Positions 1 through 6,559 of a stretch of 9,374 bases of DNA are shown here, piece after piece. The notes beneath the pieces are model-generated. The model was given only the letters and a program-made list of their open reading frames with translations, was not told the DNA's origin and ran no database searches. Origin of the DNA: an uncultured Acidobacteriota bacterium (GTDB lineage Bacteria; Acidobacteriota; Thermoanaerobaculia; Gp7-AA8); assembly GCA_946887105.1 (NCBI GenBank), contig CAMPKJ010000195.1, forward strand, positions 1-9,374, written 5' to 3'. Position 1 is the first letter of the stretch. The number at the start of each line of letters is the position of its first letter. Made by a program: the position numbers and the translations under genes.

Positions 1-154
1 CGTGTGGGATGCGCTCAACGAGCCGTATCAACTCTCCCTCTCGTACGTGGTGCAGGTCGTGACCATCGACTCCGACCGCGATCTCGTGCAGCGCCCACCG
101 GTGCTCAGCGGCGTCACGCAGCATCACCAGATTCTCGGCGAGGTGGAGGCATGA
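1..154 (+). CDS. DUF4255 / Pvc16-like cap protein, 3' end only
   Basis: This is the last 51 codons of a gene that begins before the window; the reading frame starts at base 2 and ends at TGA 152-154. The peptide opens VWDALNEPYQLSLSYVVQVV and continues to a C-terminus of GVTQHHQILGEVEA. The W-x-AL...Y-x-x-SL-x-YVV pattern is typical of the C-terminal part of DUF4255 (Pvc16 N-terminal family) proteins. In Afp and PVC particles the family member (Afp16/Pvc16) caps the end of the tube distal to the baseplate and sets particle length. Its stop overlaps the next start (ATGA, 151-154), so the two genes are probably translationally coupled. In the PVC and Afp operons the cap gene is last; here it precedes the sheath, an order found in other eCIS lineages. 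Only the tail is visible, so the assignment rests on a short stretch plus context. Confidence 0.75.
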   Translation, partial: VWDALNEPYQLSLSYVVQVVTIDSDRDLVQRPPVLSGVTQHHQILGEVEA

Positions 155-1170
155 CCGTCACCATCGTCACGGATGCCGGCACGTTCGTCGCCGCGCCCGA
201 GCCGCCGATCGTCCGCACGGCGGTGTTCATCGCGCGCGTGGTCGATGAAGTGAGCGGCGCCGAGCCGCGTACGCCGATCGACATGCGCACCGATCGCGAA
301 GTGGCGTTCGCGCGTGCGGGCACCGGCGGCATGATCTCGGTCTCCGGACGCGTCGAGCATCTCTTTCCCGACCTGGCCACGACGAACTACCAGCTCGAGA
401 TCACCATCGCGGCGCGCGGCTATCGCACGCACACGCGCACCGAGACGATCCTGGCCGGCTCGCAGTTTCCGATCGACCTCGGCACGATCGCGCTCCGTCC
501 GTTTCCGGTTCGCGTCGAAGGGCGCGTGACGAAGGAAAGCGACCGCACGCCGATCGCCGGCGCTGTGATTCGCGTGATCACGCCGAAGGTGCTGCTGCTC
601 TCCGTGCCGGCGTATTACGACCATCCCGCCGGGACCGCGGTGACGGCGCGGACGCTCACGCCGGGCGCGGCACATGCGCTCGCCGGAGACGCGCCCGCGG
701 GCGCGATCGCGTTCGCGTTGAACAACGTGGCCGGCCTCGGCGCGGGTGGACTGCTGCTCTTCGATGGCCGCGAGTACGGCGTGATCGCGTCAGTCGACGC
801 CGGTGCGAAGACGGTCACGCTCGAGCACGCGCTGCGCCGGAGTTACGCGGACGGCGCGGTGGTGAACGAGGTGGGCATCGCCGCCGGCGCCGCCACCACC
901 ACCTCGCGCGACGTGAATGCGGGCGACGGCATCCTGCTCCTGAATGCGCCGCTTGCCGGCGATGCACTATCCCTAGGCGGCGCTCCGATCGAGTACCACG
1001 ACCTCGGCGTGGTCTCCGATGCGGACGGCTTCTACGCCGCGAATGGAGTGGGCGGCGTCCGCGAACCAACGTTCCGTGCATCGGCAGGCGGCTTCGCCGA
1101 TCTCGACGTACCGCTGGCCATCGATTACGCGAACCCGGTCAATCCCTCGAGTTTCCGGCTCAGACCCTGA
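151..1170 (+). CDS. beta-rich protein with interrupted carboxypeptidase-regulatory-like domain
   Basis: Predicted 339-aa protein. The ATG at 151 is chosen over the longer open frame because it overlaps the upstream stop (ATGA) and the residues upstream of it are low-complexity Arg/Ala sequence. No signal peptide or membrane segment is seen. Residues ~16-118 form a beta-rich region (ATTNYQLEITIAARGYRTHT). Residues 121-143 (RVEGRVTKESDRTPIAGAVI) look like the first strands of a carboxypeptidase-regulatory-like (transthyretin/Ig-like) domain, and the matching second half appears at ~289-338 (SDADGFYAANG, then FRASAGGFADLDVPL). About 145 residues separate the two halves and include a beta module at 190-241 (GGLLLFDGREYGVIASVDAG) resembling insertions in both sheaths encoded downstream. 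Such folds usually serve as structural or adhesive beta-sandwiches. Lying between the cap and sheath genes, it could be a particle decoration, adaptor or receptor-binding component; that role is inferred. No catalytic motif is seen. Confidence 0.8.
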   Translation: MTVTIVTDAGTFVAAPEPPIVRTAVFIARVVDEVSGAEPRTPIDMRTDREVAFARAGTGGMISVSGRVEHLFPDLATTNYQLEITIAARGYRTHTRTETILAGSQFPIDLGTIALRPFPVRVEGRVTKESDRTPIAGAVIRVITPKVLLLSVPAYYDHPAGTAVTARTLTPGAAHALAGDAPAGAIAFALNNVAGLGAGGLLLFDGREYGVIASVDAGAKTVTLEHALRRSYADGAVVNEVGIAAGAATTTSRDVNAGDGILLLNAPLAGDALSLGGAPIEYHDLGVVSDADGFYAANGVGGVREPTFRASAGGFADLDVPLAIDYANPVNPSSFRLRP

Positions 1171-1179
1171 GCCCAAGAA

Positions 1180-1185
1180 AAGGAG
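1180..1185 (+). promoter_or_regulatory. Shine-Dalgarno for sheath 1 (supports GTG start)
   Basis: AAGGAG lies 6 nt before the GTG at 1192, inside a purine run (1174-1187). It is the strongest Shine-Dalgarno in the window and sits in a 21-nt gap, which suits high expression of a protein needed in many copies. It decides the GTG start: the codons that follow read PEYLAPGVYVEE, the canonical sheath N-terminus. Confidence 0.75.
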
Positions 1186-1191
1186 AGTTCC

Positions 1192-3243
1192 GTGCCTGAA
1201 TATCTAGCACCTGGCGTATACGTCGAAGAGGTCGACAGCGGGATCAAGACCATCGAAGGGGTGAGCACGAGCATCGCCGGATTTGCCGGCGTGACCGTGC
1301 GCGGACCGGCGGGCGGCGGTTTGCCGCTGCTGGTGACGAGCTTCAGCGAGTTCGAACGGCAGTTCGGCGGATTCTTCGACTTTCCGCTGCCGTTCGCGGC
1401 GGGACACAACTTCCTGCCGTTCGCGGTGAACGGCTTCTTCGCCAACGGCGGACGCCAGCTCTACATCAAACGCATCATCAACGGTGCGACCAGGGCCAGC
1501 GGCATCACCAAAGGCGGGCTGGTCACGCGATTGCGGGCCGGCTCCGATGCGCTTGGCGGCACGCCCACGATCACGCCGGTCACGCTGCGCGGTTTCTCGA
1601 AGTCGCCGGCCACGAAGGTGCGGCTGGTGATGGAGAAGAACGGCGTCATCACCACGTCCAACGATCTCACGGTCAGCAACGTCGATCCCGCGACCGGCGT
1701 GGTGACGTTCACCGGCAACATCGCCGGCACCGGCACGTTCGAGGCGAAGTACACGTCCGTGCTGACCGACATCGCGTCGATCAACGCATCCGGCGGCGTG
1801 GTCGCACTCGCGGCACTCGGCGATCCGCGCGCGGCCTCGGTGACGCTGACGGCGAAGGACGAAGGGGCGTGGGGACGCGACATCGTCATCACCGCGGCGC
1901 ACGAAACGCCGGTGCGCGCGAAGATGGCCGCGGGCGGCGACATCGGCGGCGACGGCAGCGCCGACTCGACGAAGATCGGTCTCGAATCGGCGAAGGGCTT
2001 CTACGTCAACGCATGGGTGGAGGTCGAGCGCAGCACGGGCGTGAAGCTCTACCGCCGCGTGCTCGCCGTCGATGGTCCGAACCTCCGCCTGGCCGGACCG
2101 TCGATTCCGAAGGCCGATCTTGCCGCGGACGTCTTCGTCTCCGTCGCGGAGTTCCGCATCACCGCGTCGTACGGCGGTGTCACCGAGACGCACAGCGGAC
2201 TGACGCTGGAAGACGTTCCCGGAAAGAACCTGGAGAAGCGCCTGGCCGCGGATTCGCTGCTGCTGAGCGCCAATGCCGCGGGTGCCGGCAAGACCGATCC
2301 GTTCTTCTATCCGTCGGGCGACAACGGATTCAATCTCGTGCTCGATGCGGGCGGCGTGAACGGTTCCGCTCCGACCACGACGCAGTACGTCGGCGGCGGC
2401 GATCCGGGCAACCGCACCGGACTGAAAGCGCTCGAGGACATCGATCGCATCAGCATCATCGCCTGCCCGGGGCAGACGGGCCTGGTGGTGCAGAACGCGC
2501 TGATCGAGCAGTGCGAGCGCCTGAAAGACCGCTTCGCCATTCTCGATCCGCGCACCGCGAACGTCGCCGACATCCAGTTGCAGCGCCAGCAGTACGACAC
2601 CAAGTACGCGGCACTCTACTTCCCGCGCGTGAAAACATTCGATCCGATCACCGAAGACGACCGCGCCGTCCCGCCCAGCGGCCACATGGCCGGCATCTAC
2701 GCGCGGACGGACATCGAGCGCGGCGTACACAAAGCGCCGGCGAACGAGGTGGTGCGCAACATCACCGGCTACGAAGTGACCATCAACAAGGAGACGCAGG
2801 ACGTCCTCAATCCCAGTCCGACGAACGTGAACGTCTTCCGCGACTTCCGCGCCGACGGCCGCGGCCTGCGCATCTGGGGCGCGCGCGTGATCACCAGCGA
2901 CACCGCCTGGAAGTACGTCAACGTGCGGCGTCTCTTCATCTTCCTCGAGGAGTCGATCGACGAAGGGACGCAGTGGGTGGTGTTCGAGCCGAACGACGAG
3001 CGTCTGTGGGCGCGCGTGAGCCAGAGCATCTCCGCGTTCCTGACGCGCGTGTGGCGCGACGGCGCGTTGCTGGGCAGCACGCCGGAGGAGGCGTTCTTCG
3101 TCAAGTGCGACCGCACCACCATGACCCAGGACGACCTCGACAACGGAAGGCTGATCGTGCTGGTGGGCGTCGCGCCGGTCAAGCCCGCCGAGTTCGTGAT
3201 CATCCGCATCAGCCAATTCACCGCCAGCGCGGCGACCGAGTAA
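1192..3243 (+). CDS. contractile tail sheath protein (sheath 1, probable major sheath)
   Basis: 683-aa phage tail sheath family protein (Phage_sheath_1 and its C-terminal domain). Sheath subunits polymerise around the inner tube and contract to drive it into the target. The N-terminus YLAPGVYVEEVDSG is the family hallmark and forms the linking arm. Residues ~20-97 are the first conserved domain, ending FFANGGRQLYIKRI. Residues ~98-330 are a variable, surface-type insertion containing a beta module at 257-318 (WVEVERSTGVKLYRRVLAVD). The conserved core resumes near 400 and includes IEQCERLKDRFAILDP, GHMAGIYARTD (from 497) and GVHKAPANE (~511). The C-terminal domain has GLRIWGARVI, YVNVRRL and the final strand PAEFVIIRIS. 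It is followed after 12 nt by tube 1, the expected sheath-tube pairing, so this is probably the main-shaft sheath (Pvc2/Afp2-3-like). It is longer than compact R-pyocin-type sheaths, mostly because of the insertion. Confidence 0.97.
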   Translation: MPEYLAPGVYVEEVDSGIKTIEGVSTSIAGFAGVTVRGPAGGGLPLLVTSFSEFERQFGGFFDFPLPFAAGHNFLPFAVNGFFANGGRQLYIKRIINGATRASGITKGGLVTRLRAGSDALGGTPTITPVTLRGFSKSPATKVRLVMEKNGVITTSNDLTVSNVDPATGVVTFTGNIAGTGTFEAKYTSVLTDIASINASGGVVALAALGDPRAASVTLTAKDEGAWGRDIVITAAHETPVRAKMAAGGDIGGDGSADSTKIGLESAKGFYVNAWVEVERSTGVKLYRRVLAVDGPNLRLAGPSIPKADLAADVFVSVAEFRITASYGGVTETHSGLTLEDVPGKNLEKRLAADSLLLSANAAGAGKTDPFFYPSGDNGFNLVLDAGGVNGSAPTTTQYVGGGDPGNRTGLKALEDIDRISIIACPGQTGLVVQNALIEQCERLKDRFAILDPRTANVADIQLQRQQYDTKYAALYFPRVKTFDPITEDDRAVPPSGHMAGIYARTDIERGVHKAPANEVVRNITGYEVTINKETQDVLNPSPTNVNVFRDFRADGRGLRIWGARVITSDTAWKYVNVRRLFIFLEESIDEGTQWVVFEPNDERLWARVSQSISAFLTRVWRDGALLGSTPEEAFFVKCDRTTMTQDDLDNGRLIVLVGVAPVKPAEFVIIRISQFTASAATE

Positions 3244-3244
3244 C

Positions 3245-3250
3245 GGAGGA
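3245..3250 (+). promoter_or_regulatory. Shine-Dalgarno for tube 1
   Basis: GGAGGA starts 2 nt after the sheath 1 stop codon; its GGAGG core is 6 nt from the ATG at 3256. It is a strong site consistent with high-copy tube production and with coupling to sheath translation. Confidence 0.65.
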
Positions 3251-3255
3251 ACGCC

Positions 3256-3696
3256 ATGCCGCAGACAGGACAGCGCAACGATCCCTACCGAGGCTTCAAC
3301 TTCGAAGTGCAGATCGACAACATCTCGCTGGCGGGTTTCCGCGAGTGCGGAGGCCTCAGCTTCACCACCGATCCGGTCGAGTACCGCGAAGGGACGGACG
3401 TCCCGCTGCACGTTCGCAAGCTCACCGGCCTGCGCAAGTTCGCGAACATCACGCTCAAGCGCGGCATCACCCAGAACGCCGAGCTGTGGACCTGGTACAA
3501 GAACGTGCTCAACGGCAAGGAAGACCGGCGCAACGGCGCGATCGTCCTGCACGACGAGCAGCACAACCCGGTGGTGCGCTGGAACTTCGAGAGCGGCTGG
3601 ATCACGAAGTGGGAAGGTCCGTCCGTGAATGCCACCAGCAACGACGTCGCGCTCGAGAGCATCGAGATCGCCGTCGAGCGCGTGGAGCTGGTGTAG
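3256..3696 (+). CDS. contractile tail inner tube protein, gp19-like (tube 1)
   Basis: 146-aa member of the T4 gp19-like tail tube family. Subunits stack as hexameric rings to form the rigid inner tube inside the sheath. Visible family features in order: DPYRGFNFEVQIDNISLAGF at residues ~10-29, then the ECGGLSF turn, the ITLKRGI strand at ~70, NAELWTWYKNV, a beta segment RRNGAIVLHDEQHNPVVRW, and the closing strand pair VALESIEIAVERVEL. Its length matches the usual ~145-150 aa of Pvc1/Afp1-type tubes. It lies 12 nt after sheath 1 and 15 nt before sheath 2. Being the shorter, canonical tube next to the probable major sheath, it is likely the main shaft subunit; this main-versus-basal assignment is inferred. 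Confidence 0.97.
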   Translation: MPQTGQRNDPYRGFNFEVQIDNISLAGFRECGGLSFTTDPVEYREGTDVPLHVRKLTGLRKFANITLKRGITQNAELWTWYKNVLNGKEDRRNGAIVLHDEQHNPVVRWNFESGWITKWEGPSVNATSNDVALESIEIAVERVELV

Positions 3697-3698
3697 GC

Positions 3699-3704
3699 GG
3701 GGAG
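3699..3704 (+). promoter_or_regulatory. Shine-Dalgarno for sheath 2 (supports GTG start)
   Basis: GGGGAG in the 15-nt gap lies 7 nt before GTG 3712. The GTG start places PLYTAPGVYFET at the N-terminus, aligned with the sheath 1 N-terminus, so this site decides the start. Confidence 0.65.
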
Positions 3705-3711
3705 CGACACC

Positions 3712-6024
3712 GTGCCGCTCTACACAGCGCCGGGCGTCTACTTCGAGACGCTGGACGAGAACGCGGGACAGGTCCGCCGTCTGCGCACCGACGTGGCCGG
3801 CTTCACCGGCATCTGCGAGCGCGGTCCGCTCGACGTGCCGGTGCGCGTGACCTCGTGGGAACAGTTCCGCACCGCGTTCGGGAACCTGATCGCCAACGCG
3901 ATTCTCCCGTGGTCGGTGAAGGCGTTCTTCGAGAACGGAGGGCGGCGCGCGTGGATCGTGCGCGTGGCCGCACCCGCCGCGCAGACCGCCACCGCGGGCG
4001 TGCAGCCGGGCGATCGCATGTCGTCGGTGGTCGCGGCGGGAACGACCCTCGGATTCGCCGCCGGCGCGGTGGTGACGCTCACGCAGTCGAGCGCGACGCA
4101 GACGTCCGCGATCGTGCAGCCCGCCGACCGGTTCTCGTCGTTCGTCAGCGACACGAGCGGCTTCACGCAAGGCTCGCTCGTGCGCATCTCCCAAGGTGGC
4201 AAGCCGACCACGTACGCGCATGCGATCGCGGTCGACGCGGCCGCGAAGCGCGTCTACTGGAATCGTGCGCTCGACGCCGCGTATGACCTCACGCTGCCGA
4301 TCGACCTGCACACCACGCGGCAGCGCGACCGGCTGCTGGCGAAGGCCGACTCGTCGACCTTGTTCTGGTCGCGGCCGATCGAGAGCGCGTTCGACCTGCT
4401 GCGTCCCATCGACTTCGCGACCGGCGCATCGGCCGCGAGCGGAACGCTGCTCGACCTGCACGCCATCCCGGCGCTGCGCGTCGATGCGGCGAGCCCCGGC
4501 GCGTGGGGCAACGATCTGCGCATCTCCGTCTCGCGCGTCAGCCTGCACGCCACGCGCACGAATGGCGTGCAGCCGGCCGGCGGCGGATCTTCGATCGTCG
4601 ACAGCGTCACCGGCATGAGCATCGGCACGGTGGTGCGCGCGTTCCAGGACGGCGACGTGCCGGTGCATCGCATCGTGCGGCGCGTCGACCACGCGCGGCG
4701 CCTGCTGCTGTGGGACGCGCCGCTCGCATTCGATCTCACCAAGCCCATGCAGTTCGAGAGCGTCTCGTTCACGCTCTCGGTTACGGAGAACGGACGCGTG
4801 CGCGAAACGTTCGCCGATCTCAGTCTCGAGCCGACGGACGCGAAGCGCTACGCGCCGCTTGCGGTGAACGGCGTCTCGCGGTTCATCCATCTCGAAGCGC
4901 TGGTGACGTCCTCGCCGGTGCCGGAGTCGCATCCCGACCCGCAATCGCCGGCGCTCGAAGGAGGACGGCTTGTGCTTCGCGGCGGCCGCGATGGCATCGC
5001 GGCGTTGCGCACGCTGCATTTCACCGGGACCACCACCACCGAAGAACGCCGCGGCTTGCGCACGCTGGAGCTCGTCGACGAAGTGGCGCTGCTGGCGATC
5101 CCGGACGTGCTCATCGAGCGCGTGCCGCCGGTCGAATTCGCACCGCCGCCTCCGCCGCCCGAGCCCGATCCGTGCTTTCCGGCGCCGCCTGCGCCGCAGA
5201 TTGCGCCGCCGCTGCCGCCGAAGTTCCACGAACAGAGCGCGACGTTCAGCGAGGACGAGATCTTTCGCGTGCAGAGCGCCGCCATCGAGCAATGCGAGCG
5301 GTTGCGCGATCGCTTCACGATTCTCGATCCGCCGAACTTCCGCGCGTTCGACCTCGGGCAGATCGAGAGCTGGCGGCTGCGCTTCGAGACGAAATTCGCG
5401 GCGCTCTACTTTCCCTGGATCGTCGTCTATGACCCGCTCGGCCGCGGTCCCTCGCTCACGCGCGCGCTGCCGCCGAGCGGTCACGTGGCCGGGATTTACG
5501 CGCGCTCCGATCTGGCCGTCGGCGTCCACAAAGCGCCGGCGAACGAAGCGCTCGAATGGGCGCAGGACGTGACGCTCGAAGTGACGCAGGCGCTGCACGA
5601 ACTGCTCAATCCGATCGGCATCAACGCCATCCGCTCCATCGCCGCGCGCGGGTTGCGGGTCTACGGCGCGCGCACGGTGAGCAGCGATCCGTCGTGGCGC
5701 TACGTGAACGTGCGGCGGCTGATGTCGATGATCGGCGAGGCGCTGGACGAGGCGCTGCAGTGGTCGGTCTTCGAGCCGAACGAAAAGGTCCTGCGCGAGA
5801 AGGCCGGGCTCTCGATCTCCGTCTTTCTCGAGAGTTTGTGGCGCGCGGGCATGCTCGCCGGCAGGACGCCCGGCGAAGCGTTCTACGTGAAGACGAGGAG
5901 CGAAGACGAGCGGCTGCTCGCCGAAGTCGGAGTCGCGCCGGCCATCCCCGCGGAGTACGTCGTGGTGCGCATCGGACGCACCGAGGACGTGCTGGACATC
6001 AGCGAACCGGAAGGAGCGGCGTGA
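3712..6024 (+). CDS. second tail sheath protein with duplicated beta insertion and proline-rich loop (sheath 2)
   Basis: 770-aa sheath paralogue, 87 residues longer than sheath 1. The N-terminus is YTAPGVYFETLDEN, followed by the conserved first domain ending FFENGGRRAWIVRV (~78-91). Residues ~95-365 are a large insertion with three units starting VQP (97, 135, 286); the units at 135-199 and 286-348 are clear duplicates. GAWGNDLRIS near 263 corresponds to GAWGRDIVIT in sheath 1. The core is then interrupted by a proline-rich segment (471-503) just before the helix AIEQCERLRDRFTILDP. The conserved C-terminal half follows: GHVAGIYARSD (from 590), GVHKAPANE, GLRVYGARTV, YVNVRRL and PAEYVVVRIG. 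Multiple sheaths are normal in eCIS (Afp2-4, Pvc2-4); the minor one usually sits at the baseplate end. Pairing with tube 2 (overlapping start) suggests a baseplate-proximal or specialised ring; this is inferred. The gene ends in a TGATG overlap with tube 2. Confidence 0.95.
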   Translation: MPLYTAPGVYFETLDENAGQVRRLRTDVAGFTGICERGPLDVPVRVTSWEQFRTAFGNLIANAILPWSVKAFFENGGRRAWIVRVAAPAAQTATAGVQPGDRMSSVVAAGTTLGFAAGAVVTLTQSSATQTSAIVQPADRFSSFVSDTSGFTQGSLVRISQGGKPTTYAHAIAVDAAAKRVYWNRALDAAYDLTLPIDLHTTRQRDRLLAKADSSTLFWSRPIESAFDLLRPIDFATGASAASGTLLDLHAIPALRVDAASPGAWGNDLRISVSRVSLHATRTNGVQPAGGGSSIVDSVTGMSIGTVVRAFQDGDVPVHRIVRRVDHARRLLLWDAPLAFDLTKPMQFESVSFTLSVTENGRVRETFADLSLEPTDAKRYAPLAVNGVSRFIHLEALVTSSPVPESHPDPQSPALEGGRLVLRGGRDGIAALRTLHFTGTTTTEERRGLRTLELVDEVALLAIPDVLIERVPPVEFAPPPPPPEPDPCFPAPPAPQIAPPLPPKFHEQSATFSEDEIFRVQSAAIEQCERLRDRFTILDPPNFRAFDLGQIESWRLRFETKFAALYFPWIVVYDPLGRGPSLTRALPPSGHVAGIYARSDLAVGVHKAPANEALEWAQDVTLEVTQALHELLNPIGINAIRSIAARGLRVYGARTVSSDPSWRYVNVRRLMSMIGEALDEALQWSVFEPNEKVLREKAGLSISVFLESLWRAGMLAGRTPGEAFYVKTRSEDERLLAEVGVAPAIPAEYVVVRIGRTEDVLDISEPEGAA
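4114..4308 (+). repeat. intragenic beta-module repeat in sheath 2, copy 1
   Basis: It encodes residues 135-199 of sheath 2. It starts VQPADRFSSFVSDTSG, continues GSLVRISQGGKPTTYAHAIA and VDAAAKRVYWNRALD, and ends AYDLTLPIDL. It aligns along its whole length with residues 286-348. A partial unit precedes it (VQPGDRMSSVV at 97) and a second C-terminal half follows at 217-235 (LFWSRPIESAFDLLRPIDF), so the insertion appears to have grown by repeated duplication. The protein-level similarity is clear; at DNA level the copies have diverged, so the duplication is old. Confidence 0.7.
4567..4755 (+). repeat. intragenic beta-module repeat in sheath 2, copy 2
   Basis: It encodes residues 286-348 of sheath 2: VQPAGGGSSIVDSVTGM, then GTVVRAFQDGDVPVHRIVRR and LLLWDAPLAFDLTKPMQF. 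It is the counterpart of residues 135-199, sharing the VQP...SS-x-V opening, the G-x-VVR strand, the turn, the aromatic W and the closing [YF]DLxxP element, with a two-residue length difference. It leads into the conserved strand SFTLSVTENGR, which matches FRITASYGG of sheath 1. Confidence 0.7.
5122..5220 (+). other. proline-rich loop-coding segment of sheath 2
   Basis: It encodes residues 471-503 of sheath 2, with proline at more than half of the positions (APPPPPPEPDP, then APPLPP) and a single cysteine in the middle. In sheath 1 the same place, between the strand of DRISIIACP and the helix starting ALIEQCERL, has only a short GQTGLVVQN connector. The segment is therefore an insertion between two conserved core elements, probably a flexible or polyproline-type loop on the outer sheath surface. 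Confidence 0.7.
6011..6016 (+). promoter_or_regulatory. Shine-Dalgarno for tube 2 inside the end of sheath 2
   Basis: AAGGAG lies within the last codons of sheath 2, 7 nt before ATG 6024. With the TGATG stop-start overlap it indicates termination-reinitiation coupling between sheath 2 and tube 2. It also rules out the longer frame that is open upstream. Confidence 0.65.
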
Positions 6025-6551
6025 TGGCAATCGGATTGTTCGGCCAGCGTCTCGATCCCGTCCGCACGTACAACTTCGTGATCACGCTCGCCGACTCGTC
6101 GAGCGTCCTCGGCACGATCGCGAGTGGGATCCAGAACACGCTGCTCGGCGGATTCAGCGAGTGCAGCGGCCTGGAGACCGAGCTCAAAACCGAGGACTAC
6201 AACGAAGGCGGCAACAACGGCACCGTGCTCAAGTTTCCGACGCGCGTGACGTGGTCGAACATCAGGTTGAAGCGCGGCGCGGCGCTAAACGACGAGCTCT
6301 GGAAGTGGCATTACGGCTTCGTCGAAGGAACGGGCACGCGGCGCGACGGAATCATCATGCTCCAGGACGACCAGCACACGCCGGTCAAGATGTGGACCTT
6401 CAAGCGCGGACTGCCGGTCAAGTGGACCGGCCCCTCCTTCAACGCCATGCAGGCCCAGGTCGCGATCGAAGAGCTCGAGATCGCGCACGAAGGGCTGGCC
6501 ATGCAGAACCCCGGATCGATCATCGGCGGCATCGCCGGCGCGATCTTCTGA
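6024..6551 (+). CDS. second tail tube protein, gp19-like (tube 2, Pvc5/Afp5 position)
   Basis: 175-aa gp19-like tube protein. The start is the ATG overlapping the sheath 2 stop (TGATG), with AAGGAG upstream; the frame is open further upstream but only as an Arg-rich shadow of sheath 2. Family features: DPVRTYNFVITLADSS at ~11-26, GGFSECSGLETELKTEDYNE, the WSNIRLKRGAALNDELWKWH segment, DGIIMLQDDQHTPVKMW, and VAIEELEIAHEGLAM. Relative to tube 1 it has an inserted SSSVLGTIASGIQNTLLGGF stretch in the first hairpin and a hydrophobic C-terminal extension (PGSIIGGIAGAIF). Order and length match the second tube of Afp/PVC particles (Afp5/Pvc5), which forms the ring joining shaft and baseplate. That role is inferred from position and family. 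Confidence 0.95.
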   Translation: MAIGLFGQRLDPVRTYNFVITLADSSSVLGTIASGIQNTLLGGFSECSGLETELKTEDYNEGGNNGTVLKFPTRVTWSNIRLKRGAALNDELWKWHYGFVEGTGTRRDGIIMLQDDQHTPVKMWTFKRGLPVKWTGPSFNAMQAQVAIEELEIAHEGLAMQNPGSIIGGIAGAIF

Positions 6552-6559
6552 GGAAGCGA

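Noticed and set aside
4..150. An N-terminal extension of the 339-aa protein to position 4.
   Set aside because: This stretch codes the DUF4255 tail in another frame, and the extension is Arg/Ala-rich. The ATGA overlap at 151 is the natural start.
1869..4286. An 805-aa + strand open frame overlapping sheath 1, tube 1 and sheath 2.
   Set aside because: It is Arg-rich, low in hydrophobic residues, has no family signature, and lies out of frame over three strongly supported genes.
5556..6023. An upstream extension of tube 2 within sheath 2.
   Set aside because: The extension is an Arg-rich out-of-frame reading of conserved sheath sequence. ATG 6024 has a good Shine-Dalgarno and gives the canonical tube N-terminus.
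1204..6030. A 1608-aa open frame on the minus strand, spanning sheath 1, tube 1 and sheath 2.
   Set aside because: The composition is extremely rich in Arg, His, Asp and Ala with no domain pattern. Sheath 1, tube 1 and sheath 2 all lie in the same reading phase, so one antisense frame stays open across all three in this G/C-biased DNA. It is a shadow despite its length.
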